Of a stretch of 64,000 nucleotides of DNA, positions 24,637-32,803 are shown piece after piece (the first letter of the stretch is position 1; every line of letters begins with the position of its first letter). This DNA comes from Sphingobium sp. (GTDB taxonomy: Bacteria; Pseudomonadota; Alphaproteobacteria; Sphingomonadales; Sphingomonadaceae): contig JAGIAA010000002.1 of assembly GCA_017745115.1 (NCBI GenBank), positions 71,496 through 135,495 on the forward strand, read 5' to 3'. The position numbers were made by a program, and so were the translations under genes. Below the pieces are notes generated by a model. It had not been told where the DNA came from. It was given only the letters and a program-made list of their open reading frames with translations, and ran no database searches.

Positions 24637-26568
24637 ATGACCTATTGCTGGTTGTCGCCGCTTGCGGTGGTGGCGTTTGCCTTGGCGCCTATGGCTGCCA
24701 CGGCGCAGGGCGTCGACGACAATGCGGTCGCGAGCGCGAGCGATGCCTTCGGCCTTTCCGTCGGCAATGAAAAGATCGGCATCTATAGTGCGAGCGACGT
24801 GCGCGGATTCAATCCCGTGGATGCCGGCAATACGCGCATCGAGGGCCTTTATTTTGCGCCGATCGACGGTCTGCCGACCCGTCTGCTTCGCGGCAGCGCG
24901 GTGCGCGTGGGGATCGCCGCGCAGGGCTATTCCTTTCCCGCGCCAACCGGCATCGTCGATTATCAATTGAACATCAGCGGCACGCGCAACCAGGCCTTGC
25001 TCAGCTTCGAGCGCGGACAGTTCGGATCGCTGGTCGCCAATGGTGAAGGTCAGATTCGGGTCAGCGACACGACGGGCGCCTATGCCGGCGGCAGCTTCCG
25101 CGCACAGAACCGGCACGAAGGCGGCGACTACCTTTCCTACAATTTTGCGGGCGGGCTTGTCTGGCGGCCTTATTCGGGCGCCTCTGTCACAGGCTTCGCC
25201 GGCAGCACCCGCACCTATGACGACGAGACACCGCCCTCCATCTTCCCGGGCGGGGATTATCTGCCTCCCGAAATCGAGCGCCGCGCGGCCATAGGCCAGA
25301 GCTGGTCGGATCGCGACAATAGGAGCACGGTATTCGGCGGAGTCGCCAAGCTGCCGTTCGGCCCATGGCAGGTGGAAGCCGGGCTCTTCAACACGCGCCG
25401 CGACACCGCGCTCAACTTCACCGACTTGTTCCTCGCCATGCGGCCCGACGGGACGACGCCGAACCGCGTGCTCATCGTCGACGCCGACAATCGAGATCGC
25501 ATGCTGTCGGGCGAAGTGCGGCTGACGCGAACGTTCGGCAACGCAGCGCTGGCCCACAGACTCATCCTGAGCGCGCGCGGCCGCAAGGGCGACCGGCGCT
25601 TCGGCGGGGCGCAACGCATCCCATTCGGTGAAAGCAGTCTACTGTTCGCCGACGAGCGTACGCAGCCGCAATTCCTGTTCGGGCCTGACGATCGCGACAA
25701 AGTCGATCAGGCGACGGTCGGCATCGGTTATTCCCTCACCAGCCCGCGGCACTTTTCGCTCGATGTCGCGCTCTCCGCCAGCCGCTATCACAAGACGATC
25801 GAGTTCGCCGCCTCGCCCACGCCGGTCACGACGCACGCCCGGCCGATTACGGGCAGCGTGACAGGCACCTACAATATCGCGCGCAATATCGCCCTCTATG
25901 GCGGCTTCGTGCGGGGCTTCGAGGAAGTGGCCGTTGCGCCGGCCAATGCGGTCAACAGGGGCGCGGCGCCGCCGGCGATCCAGACCGAACAAGGCGATAT
26001 CGGCTTGCGCTTTTCGCTGACGCCGCAGCTGAGCCTGGTCGTGGGCCTGTTCTCGATCACCAAGCCTTATTTCAATATCGATAGCGCATCGGTCTATCGG
26101 GAGTTGGGAAATTCATCGAGCAGGGGCGTCGAACTCTCTCTCGCCGGCACGGTCCAGCCCGGCCTCACCTTCGTTCTGGGCCATGTCTCGCTGGACGCCA
26201 AGATCAGCGGCGAACTGGTCGACAACGGCACGATTGGGCCTCGGCCTATCGCCAGCATCCGCCGGCGCAGCGCACTCAATGTCGACTGGCGTCTCAATGG
26301 TGGTTCCAGCCCGCTGTCGTTCGATCTTGCCGTGGAGAGCCTGTCGTCGCGCGTCGGCAATGCGAGCAATAGACTATCCGCCCCGCCGCGCGATTCCATC
26401 GACCTCGGGCTGCGCTACCGCTTCAACATCTCGAAGGCGCGCTCGCTGCTGCGCCTCCAGGTCACCAATGTCCTGGATGATTACGGATGGCTGGTCTTCC
26501 CCAACGGCGCCTTCATGTATTCCCAAGGCAGACGTGTCCTTGCTGAGTTGCGCCTGGACTTTCCTTGA
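24637..26568 (+). CDS. TonB-dependent receptor with short, unusual plug
   Basis: The 643-residue protein has a signal peptide (ending MAATAQGV), a plug-like segment (ASDVRGFNPVDAGNTRIEGL and TGIVDYQLNISGT) and a barrel with TonB-receptor features such as RGFEEVAVAP, NSSSRGVELSLAG and a C-terminus of alternating hydrophobic residues (LRLDFP). No canonical TonB box is evident. Size and pattern are of a less common receptor class in sphingomonads. The ATG at 24637 was preferred to the GTG at 24616. It is isolated, flanked by GST on one side and the pilus operon, convergent, on the other. The ligand is unknown. Confidence 0.78.
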   Translation: MTYCWLSPLAVVAFALAPMAATAQGVDDNAVASASDAFGLSVGNEKIGIYSASDVRGFNPVDAGNTRIEGLYFAPIDGLPTRLLRGSAVRVGIAAQGYSFPAPTGIVDYQLNISGTRNQALLSFERGQFGSLVANGEGQIRVSDTTGAYAGGSFRAQNRHEGGDYLSYNFAGGLVWRPYSGASVTGFAGSTRTYDDETPPSIFPGGDYLPPEIERRAAIGQSWSDRDNRSTVFGGVAKLPFGPWQVEAGLFNTRRDTALNFTDLFLAMRPDGTTPNRVLIVDADNRDRMLSGEVRLTRTFGNAALAHRLILSARGRKGDRRFGGAQRIPFGESSLLFADERTQPQFLFGPDDRDKVDQATVGIGYSLTSPRHFSLDVALSASRYHKTIEFAASPTPVTTHARPITGSVTGTYNIARNIALYGGFVRGFEEVAVAPANAVNRGAAPPAIQTEQGDIGLRFSLTPQLSLVVGLFSITKPYFNIDSASVYRELGNSSSRGVELSLAGTVQPGLTFVLGHVSLDAKISGELVDNGTIGPRPIASIRRRSALNVDWRLNGGSSPLSFDLAVESLSSRVGNASNRLSAPPRDSIDLGLRYRFNISKARSLLRLQVTNVLDDYGWLVFPNGAFMYSQGRRVLAELRLDFP

Positions 26569-26601
26569 TTCCCGGACGGCATCGGCTGCCGGCCATACGC
26601 G

Positions 26602-27585
26602 CTAATTGTAAACCACCGTGACCACGAAATTACCGGAATAGGCGCCGGCAGGCGCATCGTGGCTGAGCGAAAACGATCCGCCCACGCGAAAGCTGTAGCT
26701 GCCTTCTGCGCCCACCGATCCACTCAGGACCGGCGAAGCGTCGGCGTTGCTGTTCAACGTGACCGAGAGTGATCCGGGACCGGTCAGGATGACAGGCGTT
26801 TCCGCGTTCATGTCGATGGAGAAGCTCTGCCCTCCTTCCCCGGTGACCATATACTGGGCGAGCGTGGCGGAGGTCCCGCTCAGGGCTCGCGCACCGGTGC
26901 CTGTCACCTCGAGCGCGGCGTCGACCGCGCTGAATGTGACTGTCGCGGTGCCGCTGGTCGGCGCAGCGATACTGCCGAACGAAAGGTCGGAAACCTTGCT
27001 GAGGCTGATGGACCTCAGCACATTGGCGTGGGCACTGCCGTTCATCGAACCCGCAGGCAGGCTGACGACAAACCCCGATGTTGCCGGTCCCGAATTGCCG
27101 GTCGGCGCTATCCCGAGGTCCGCTCCTATGTAGAAGTCCCGCACGGCATCGCGCGGAATGCCCGACACCGTGAAACTCAACGTGCCGGTGCCCGTCGGCG
27201 TGCCAAGCGTGGGCGGATTGACGCCCGCCGCAATCGTGAAATTGGTGAGCGCCAACGCGCGGCCGCTCGGGCTGCCGAAGCCGGTAATGGTCACTGTGTC
27301 CGATGCGGAGGCGCACATGTCGGAGCCGGTGCACGTGACCGTCACATGTCCGCGCGTCGCGCCGCTGCTGGTCCGCGCGCCCACGCCGCTCAATCGGGTG
27401 ACGGCTCCGCTGTCGGCGGCGATACGGAAGATCGTATCGCCGCTCATGGCCGAGGCGACCGTGCCGATATCCGGCGCCGCGGCGTCGACCGAGACGATGG
27501 AGATTGTTTGCGCTCCGACAGGCGCGGCCGTCAGCACAAGGGCGACAGCGAACCCGTTGCGGGCATTCAAGCGGATGCCGCTCAT
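26602..27585 (-). CDS. DUF4402 pilus protein, large (tip adhesin candidate)
   Basis: The 327-residue protein has a signal peptide (ending VGAQTIS) and a C-terminal DUF4402 pilin-like domain that ends AGAYSGNFVVTVVYN, the typical donor-strand-type ending of the family. The N-terminal 160 residues contain an extra domain with a CTGSDMC cysteine pair. Being last in the operon and twice the size of the other subunits, it may be the tip adhesin. Its ATG overlaps the usher stop (ATGA). Confidence 0.82.
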   Translation of the reverse strand: MSGIRLNARNGFAVALVLTAAPVGAQTISIVSVDAAAPDIGTVASAMSGDTIFRIAADSGAVTRLSGVGARTSSGATRGHVTVTCTGSDMCASASDTVTITGFGSPSGRALALTNFTIAAGVNPPTLGTPTGTGTLSFTVSGIPRDAVRDFYIGADLGIAPTGNSGPATSGFVVSLPAGSMNGSAHANVLRSISLSKVSDLSFGSIAAPTSGTATVTFSAVDAALEVTGTGARALSGTSATLAQYMVTGEGGQSFSIDMNAETPVILTGPGSLSVTLNSNADASPVLSGSVGAEGSYSFRVGGSFSLSHDAPAGAYSGNFVVTVVYN

Positions 27586-30278
27586 GGCGATCCCGCTTCG
27601 ATCACGACTTCCGCTGAAATATCCTGGGTACTGTCGGCGGCGACAGTAAGCAGGACCGGTGCCTTGAGCTGCATGTTCAACCTTTTGGCTTGCTCAGGCT
27701 CGAGCTCGAGCCGGTAAATGCCTGGCATGACCTGGGAAAAGACAGCCGAGCCGTCGAATTCGGTGATCGCCATGATCGGCGGCTTGCCGTCCTGCACGAG
27801 ACGTATCCTCAGAGCGGAAAGACCGGTCTCGTCATTCATCCGCTTGAGGAAGAGACGGGCGTAGACCTCGCCGGCGGGCACGAGCGGATACGGTATGTCC
27901 ACCACTTGTCCGGCGCGGGGCGCGAACTCCACCGAGGCCGGCGGCGCAGCCACGTAGAGGCTGTCGACATTCTTGATGTCCAGCCGCAGCCGCGTGGCGG
28001 GCGTCACGCCGAGACCCGTCACCAGGACGCGCCCGTCTCGATCGGTGATCAGATCCTTTGGGCCGCCTTCGACAATGACGTTGGGCGCGGGTTCGTCACC
28101 GCGTCCGAGACGGCCATCGCCATCCGCGTCGATGAAAGCGCGAATGGCAGCGCTGGACCCCGCCGCGACGCCTGGCGGCGTTGCGACGTAGCGGCGGCGG
28201 CCCGGATCGAACAGGGCACCGAATGCGACGCGCAACCCCACGCGCCAATCGCCGCTATGTGTCGCATAGCCGCCCGTCAGCGTGATTTCGGCAATGGGCA
28301 GCCGCAGGACCGCGCCCGCTTGGAACGCATTGTCGCTGCCCTCGCCGAAGGTACGCCCATAGCCAAGACGCATGGCGAGCCGGTCGCCGAAGTTGCGGTC
28401 GATCGTCGTGCTGACCGCTCGCAGCCTGGTGCCGGGCAGCAGATCGTAGTCCGCCGTCGCCCGCAATTGCCAGCGATAGTCGACGAGTCGGGACAGAGCG
28501 AGATTGCCGGTCAATCGCTGCACCGGCGGGGCGTCGGGACGGGTCTCGCGCTGGTAGTCGAGGCCGGTCGAGACGAAGGTGCGCGCGATACTGGTCGAAG
28601 CGCGCGCCGTGCCGGTCCAGGCAACGCCGCCGTCGGAAAAGCCGTCGCGAAGTACGCGGAGCGAAAGCGGGACCGTCTGTTTTCCGAAAAAGGGGAGTGA
28701 CATGTCAGCCGTGATCATGGTCTTCCGGACCGGCGGCCGACCGAGATCGCCGCTGATGATGGTCTCGTCGATGAAACCGCCACGATATTCCGCATGCCGC
28801 AGGAAGGCCGAAATACCGAACACCTGCCGCGCCAGACCGGCGGCGATGGCAAGTCCGCCATTCTGGTCCGCCGCCCCATCAAGCTGAAGTGCAAAGCCAG
28901 CGACCGAGCCCCGCAAGCCCACAGTCGCCATATCGCGCCGGTCTTTCGCGGTGCTCGAATAGATCGCTGCGCCGCCGACGAGCGTGATCGTGTCGGTCAA
29001 ACCATGGCCAAGGCTCGCCACGACGCGCAGCGCGCCCGGATCGCCAATACCGCTATCCTGGCCCGGCAAGGTTCGCGGTTCGATCACGGCGCGCTCCTGC
29101 TGGATCACACCCATGTCGACCGTGGTTGCGCCTTTGGGCAGCAGCCCGCTGCCGGCATTGACCACACGAACGGTTTCGGCCCGCTCGCCATGCGCGCCAT
29201 AGGTCACGATCCGAATGATGTTGATGCCGCGGACCAAGGGCACGTCCAGAAATTCGTAGCGCCCGTCGACCGGCGTGCGCTGGCCGCTTCGCAATATGTC
29301 ATTGACGTAAAGCTCGACGTCATAGCCGATCGGCAGTTCGCCGCGCAGGTCGATCGTGTTGAGCAGGCTGGCCCGATCGAGCGGCGCGGTACTGAACGAG
29401 AATCCCCGTCCGCCTGCACTGCGCGGCCCGATCGGAAGTGCCGGCGTGAAGATGTCGCCTGCGCTGATGCGGGTCGCACCGAGCGGCAATGAGCCCAGGG
29501 CCGATCGGCGTTCGTAGAGAACCCGTGCGGTGGCAGGCTTCCCCGTGTCGTCAGACCCGACATAGGCCTGGATATTCCCGTAGAGCAGATCGCCAGCAGC
29601 GCGCAGGTCGTAACGGCGCAGCGCATTGCCCTGGCGTCGCGTGTCGGAACCTGTTTCCAGCACGACATCGAATGTGGGCGGGCTGAACAGGCGATAAGGC
29701 GTTTCGATGCGAAGCGGCCGTTCGACGTCCTGCGTTCCGCGGTCCAGGCCCTGGAGGCGCCCGAGCCGTTCGCGCCGTGCCTGGATCGGCAGCTTCTCCA
29801 GCGCCTGCAGGTCGATCGTCAGCCCTTCGCCGTCCACGGCAAAACGCAGTGGCAGAATAGCTTCGAGCGCCTTGGCGCGGATGAAGATATCGGTCGGCCC
29901 AAAGCCGACATCGCCCGGCGCAAGCGGGATGGCCTTGCCCTCGACGCGGACGAGCGACAGCTTGAAATCGATGGTGACCGCGCGTCGGTCCTCCCCGAGC
30001 GTGCCGGTGATCCGCCGCTCGCTTGGCAGAACCGTCAGGTCGAGGTCGAGCAGGCGCGCCAGCTCGCCGACGGGCAGGAGCGGATCGGCCGGGTCGCCAT
30101 AAGCGAGCAGGCTGTCGGAAAGCGTCAGCCGATCCAGCGTAAGCGCGAAGAGGAGCAAATCTTCCTCGTGCAATTGCGCCGGCGTCGGACGATCGGATGC
30201 GGCCGTCACCGGCCGCGTGCTCAAGATCGGATCAGGCGTCGATTGGAGCAGGGCGAGGGCAGCCATGACAGCGCTCAT
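27582..30278 (-). CDS. Outer-membrane usher protein (chaperone-usher pilus)
   Basis: The 898-residue protein has usher architecture: an N-terminal domain, a barrel start around PYRLFSPPTFDVVLETGSDT, the plug-region segment LLNTIDLRGELPIGYDVELYVND, and the C-terminal segment DADGDGRLGRGDEPAPNVIVEGG, a carboxypeptidase-like domain. It forms the pore through which pilin-chaperone complexes are assembled. It is shorter than or close to E. coli ushers and belongs with DUF4402-type pili. Its ATG follows the chaperone stop by 6 bases. A signal peptide is short and weakly defined, so a start further downstream (30266) is possible. Confidence 0.88.
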   Translation of the reverse strand: MSAVMAALALLQSTPDPILSTRPVTAASDRPTPAQLHEEDLLLFALTLDRLTLSDSLLAYGDPADPLLPVGELARLLDLDLTVLPSERRITGTLGEDRRAVTIDFKLSLVRVEGKAIPLAPGDVGFGPTDIFIRAKALEAILPLRFAVDGEGLTIDLQALEKLPIQARRERLGRLQGLDRGTQDVERPLRIETPYRLFSPPTFDVVLETGSDTRRQGNALRRYDLRAAGDLLYGNIQAYVGSDDTGKPATARVLYERRSALGSLPLGATRISAGDIFTPALPIGPRSAGGRGFSFSTAPLDRASLLNTIDLRGELPIGYDVELYVNDILRSGQRTPVDGRYEFLDVPLVRGINIIRIVTYGAHGERAETVRVVNAGSGLLPKGATTVDMGVIQQERAVIEPRTLPGQDSGIGDPGALRVVASLGHGLTDTITLVGGAAIYSSTAKDRRDMATVGLRGSVAGFALQLDGAADQNGGLAIAAGLARQVFGISAFLRHAEYRGGFIDETIISGDLGRPPVRKTMITADMSLPFFGKQTVPLSLRVLRDGFSDGGVAWTGTARASTSIARTFVSTGLDYQRETRPDAPPVQRLTGNLALSRLVDYRWQLRATADYDLLPGTRLRAVSTTIDRNFGDRLAMRLGYGRTFGEGSDNAFQAGAVLRLPIAEITLTGGYATHSGDWRVGLRVAFGALFDPGRRRYVATPPGVAAGSSAAIRAFIDADGDGRLGRGDEPAPNVIVEGGPKDLITDRDGRVLVTGLGVTPATRLRLDIKNVDSLYVAAPPASVEFAPRAGQVVDIPYPLVPAGEVYARLFLKRMNDETGLSALRIRLVQDGKPPIMAITEFDGSAVFSQVMPGIYRLELEPEQAKRLNMQLKAPVLLTVAADSTQDISAEVVIEAGSP

Positions 30279-30284
30279 GTCTGT

Positions 30285-31217
30285 TCAGTGCGCGGCCGAC
30301 GAAGCCCTCGCGACAATGCGCCCGGGCGTCAGGTCATCATCGACAAAGGTGACGTCGAGCGTCTCGCCGGGCGCCGGGGGGCGCCGGAGCGGAATTCGGA
30401 TCGTGCGGCTGTCGACCTCTGGATAGACCCCTACCCCTCGTGCAAGGCCCAGTACTTCCCTCGCGCCGGAGCTGGACCGGATCTCGACATTGCCGAACAG
30501 CGAGTTGCCGCCCAGCCGGCCGAGATCGAAGACAAGGATCTTCACGCGGCTCGGCGGTGCGACGCCGTCCAGCGACAGTGTTTCGTCGTCGAGCCGGACA
30601 TTGCGAATGTCAGCGCGCACGTCGGGTGTGCCCGTGCGGATGATGACCGGTATCGAGAGCCCGAAAACGGCGTTGAGGCGGAAGCTATATTCACCGGACC
30701 GGAGGCCGGCGGCATCCTCCGCCGTAAGGCCTGCCTCGCGAGGCGGCACGGTGGCTACCGTCAGATGAGAGCGATATTCGGGTGCGTCCGCATTGTCGGG
30801 GAATGTAACCCGCAAGCGCACAGTCTGGCCTTTGCCGGGTGCCAAGATGATCCGCCGGGGCGTTGCGACGACAAGTCCCCGCGCTGAGCGCAGCCGTTCG
30901 GCGAAGGGTTTTGCCTCCGGCGTCGCGAGCGCATCCGCCAGAGTCTTGATCTCGCCGGTCGGCAACATCACGCGCTCGACAAGCGACACATCGACTGTTG
31001 CGGGCCGGTTGCCCTGATTGAAGACGTAAACACTGGCAGAGCGCGTGGCGCGATTGAAGCTCAACCGCTTCGGCGTGATGTTGAGGTTGACGCGCGCATT
31101 CGGCGTTGGCGTTTGCGACGGGCTGCTTTGCGCGCTGAGCCCCGCAGACAGGCCTGTGGCGAGAAGCGCCGCAAGAATGCCCGCCCGTGTCGATTTTGCG
31201 TCCCCCAGCATGTACAT
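30285..31217 (-). CDS. Periplasmic pilus chaperone (PapD-like)
   Basis: The 310-residue protein has a signal peptide (TGLSAGLSAQ cleavage region) and two Ig-like domains of PapD type: NITPKRLSFNRATRSASVYV with the G1-strand partner motif, the PRRIILAPGKGQTVRLRV segment and EYRSHLTVATVPP, all typical of chaperone-usher chaperones. It captures pilin subunits in the periplasm by donor-strand complementation and delivers them to the usher encoded next. Upstream are two DUF4402 subunit genes in the same operon, 43 bases from the nearer one. Confidence 0.88.
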   Translation of the reverse strand: MYMLGDAKSTRAGILAALLATGLSAGLSAQSSPSQTPTPNARVNLNITPKRLSFNRATRSASVYVFNQGNRPATVDVSLVERVMLPTGEIKTLADALATPEAKPFAERLRSARGLVVATPRRIILAPGKGQTVRLRVTFPDNADAPEYRSHLTVATVPPREAGLTAEDAAGLRSGEYSFRLNAVFGLSIPVIIRTGTPDVRADIRNVRLDDETLSLDGVAPPSRVKILVFDLGRLGGNSLFGNVEIRSSSGAREVLGLARGVGVYPEVDSRTIRIPLRRPPAPGETLDVTFVDDDLTPGRIVARASSAAH

Positions 31218-31260
31218 CTTTCCTTCTTGCGGGCGGCGCAGCTGCGAGGCTGGGCGGCCC

Positions 31261-31758
31261 TCAGTTATATTGCGCGATCACCACAGCGACGGTGCGGCCG
31301 CCGCCTCCGGACTCGGCCGGGGCATTGCCGACGCTCACGCTCACAGCATCGCCATCGATCGTGGTGCCGGTGAGCGAACCGCCCAGCGGAGCTAGGCCGA
31401 CGACGGATGCGCCATCGCCCGTCCCGAGGTCCGTGCCGTCGCCGGATGGCGCCGACGCCCCAGGCGCATTGTTGCCGGCGGCGGCAGCCGCCTCCGTGCC
31501 GCCGGCAGATCCGCCACCGCCGATCGCGCTCGTGCTCCCCGAGGGAGCCGAGAACACCACGCCCACGGGCGCGATGGCCGTGGTCAGCAACGCCGCCTGT
31601 AACGGCGTGCTGTTTACGACGGTCATCGCGACCGGCCGGACGATGGTCACCGAGGCAGTACTTTCCCACCGATCGGATGCCCGCGACGGGGCATGGGCAA
31701 TGCTCAGCACTGACCCTATGATCAAAGCAGCGCCGAGCTTCGCTGAGGCAGTCGCCAT
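31261..31758 (-). CDS. DUF4402-like minor pilin, Gly/Ala-rich
   Basis: The 165-residue protein has a signal peptide (LGAALIIGSVLSIAHAPSRA) and a DUF4402-like frame that begins with a strand VTIVRPVAMTVVNSTPLQ and ends in RTVAVVIAQYN. The middle is low in complexity, rich in Gly, Ala and Ser, including a GGGSAGGTEAAAAAGNN stretch, so it is more divergent than the major pilin. The ATG at 31758 is the best signal-peptide start; a longer extension to 31887 overlaps the upstream pilin. It is probably a minor pilus subunit. Confidence 0.7.
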   Translation of the reverse strand: MATASAKLGAALIIGSVLSIAHAPSRASDRWESTASVTIVRPVAMTVVNSTPLQAALLTTAIAPVGVVFSAPSGSTSAIGGGGSAGGTEAAAAAGNNAPGASAPSGDGTDLGTGDGASVVGLAPLGGSLTGTTIDGDAVSVSVGNAPAESGGGGRTVAVVIAQYN

Positions 31759-31813
31759 CACTGATTCCGAAACCGAGGCCGGCGCCACCAACGGCGGCGC
31801 CGGCCTCTCGCAA

Positions 31814-32338
31814 TCAATTATAGGCGACAGTGACTTCAAAATCGCCGGAATAGGCTCCGGCGGCATCGTTGGCGTCCGTGTTGTCAACCGTCAGCGTTCC
31901 GCCAATGCCAAAGGTCGCAGTGCCGCCGGTCAGAGTTCCCGTCGTGGCACTTCGCGTAAGTGTGGCGGCCAGCGAGCCGGTGCCCCCGTCGGTCAAGTTG
32001 ATCGACGACGATGTCAACGTGATCGAGAAGGTCGCGCCGTCCTGGCCGGTCACTGAGTAAGCGGCGCGTCCGGTCGTGCCGCCGGTGACGAGCGATGCAT
32101 TGCCGCCGCCGCCGAGCGAACGAGAGCCGGTGGTCTCGTTGATCACGATGGTGTTCGAACCGGTCGTTCCCTTGGCCACGAGGCCGAATTGCAAGGCAGC
32201 GGTTTCGCTGAGGGCGATCGGCTGCGCCAGGGTGACGGAAGCGGTCGTGGTTTCGGCATCAGAGGCCTGCGCGAAGGCCGGGCCCGAAATCGCGAGGACG
32301 GAGAGAAAAGCCAGACGCGTGACAGTGTTACGAACCAT
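31814..32338 (-). CDS. DUF4402 major pilin subunit
   Basis: The 174-residue protein has a signal peptide (LAFLSVLAISGPAFAQ), then a DUF4402 domain with LAQPIALSETAALQFGLVAK at the N-terminus, repeated hydroxylated strands and the C-terminal ending AAGAYSGDFEVTVAYN. It is the first gene of the pilus operon and the best candidate for the major subunit. AAGGGGG lies about 8 bases before the ATG. A 272-base leader with a c-di-GMP-I riboswitch and candidate promoter precedes it, so expression should depend on cyclic-di-GMP. Confidence 0.87.
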   Translation of the reverse strand: MVRNTVTRLAFLSVLAISGPAFAQASDAETTTASVTLAQPIALSETAALQFGLVAKGTTGSNTIVINETTGSRSLGGGGNASLVTGGTTGRAAYSVTGQDGATFSITLTSSSINLTDGGTGSLAATLTRSATTGTLTGGTATFGIGGTLTVDNTDANDAAGAYSGDFEVTVAYN

Positions 32339-32609
32339 GATGAAAACCCCCTTCGATACGGTTGATCAGGTCAGCCGCGTTTCTCCCGGCACGATCGCCA
32401 GACCGGCGGAGCCGGTTGGGGACGTTCCGAAAGGAGAGCGGACGACCACACACCGCTGCGGACGTGCGAGCGGTGCGGTCGAACATTGGCAATGCACAGG
32501 AAGGGCGACGTGAAACGCGTTCGCGGGCCCTTGAATCAATCCGAAGGGAGCCGGGCTGCGCCCGAGCATGATATTGATGGACTTGAGGTCGCCAGGCGCC
32601 GTCGCGTGC
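32339..32609 (-). other. Leader between c-di-GMP aptamer and pilin gene
   Basis: The 271-base stretch holds no convincing gene. Stem-loops visible are ACCGGC/GCCGGT (32402-32416), the imperfect stem 32444-32480 joining GACCACACACCGCT to AGCGGTGCGGTC, and a short CGGGC/GCCCG stem further upstream. None is followed by a clear U-run in the minus direction, so the expression platform, whether attenuation, Rho-dependent or translational, is not resolved. Confidence 0.5.
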
Positions 32610-32700
32610 ATCTCGGATCCTTCGGTAACCCCGCTATCCTGCATCGCAGGACCGGAGGCTTTGCGTCCCGCCGTTGCCGACGGTTTGCCTTTATCGAGAT
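32610..32700 (-). promoter_or_regulatory. Cyclic-di-GMP-I riboswitch aptamer (GEMM-I)
   Basis: Read on the minus strand, the segment contains GGCAAACC, a P2 stem CCG-TCGGCAA-CGG with GNRA-type loop, GGGACGCAAAGCC, a P3 stem around CCGGTCC and AGGATAGCGG, and GGTTACCG. This matches the Vibrio cholerae Vc2 aptamer block for block. The outer P1 stem is present: ATCTCG at the 5' end (32700-32695) pairs with CGAGAT at the 3' end (32615-32610). It lies 272 bases before the major pilin gene and just after a candidate promoter. It should bind c-di-GMP and control pilus operon expression. Confidence 0.95.
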
Positions 32701-32719
32701 CGGAATGACCTCTCGGAAA

Positions 32720-32748
32720 TGGCTAACAAAGGTCGTTAACGGAGTCAA
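32720..32748 (-). promoter_or_regulatory. Candidate promoter of the pilus operon
   Basis: On the minus strand TTGACT (32748-32743) and TAGCCA (32725-32720) are separated by exactly 17 bases. The predicted start near 32713 would put the transcript 5' end about 13 bases before the riboswitch. GTTAAC copies at 32735 and 32757 are 22 bases apart and might bind a regulator. Confidence 0.45.
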
Positions 32749-32803
32749 CGGATCTGGTTAACGAACTGGAAATGGAGCGCTTCGCGCGCCCTCCCACATC
32801 GGT

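Noticed and set aside
32366..32644. 92-codon minus-strand frame inside the pilus operon leader
   Set aside because: It overlaps the riboswitch aptamer 3' end and has no ribosome site or domain pattern.
32735..32762. TTAAC elements resembling CtrA sites upstream of the riboswitch
   Set aside because: The half-sites are 22 bases apart, not the TTAA-N7-TTAA spacing of CtrA boxes.
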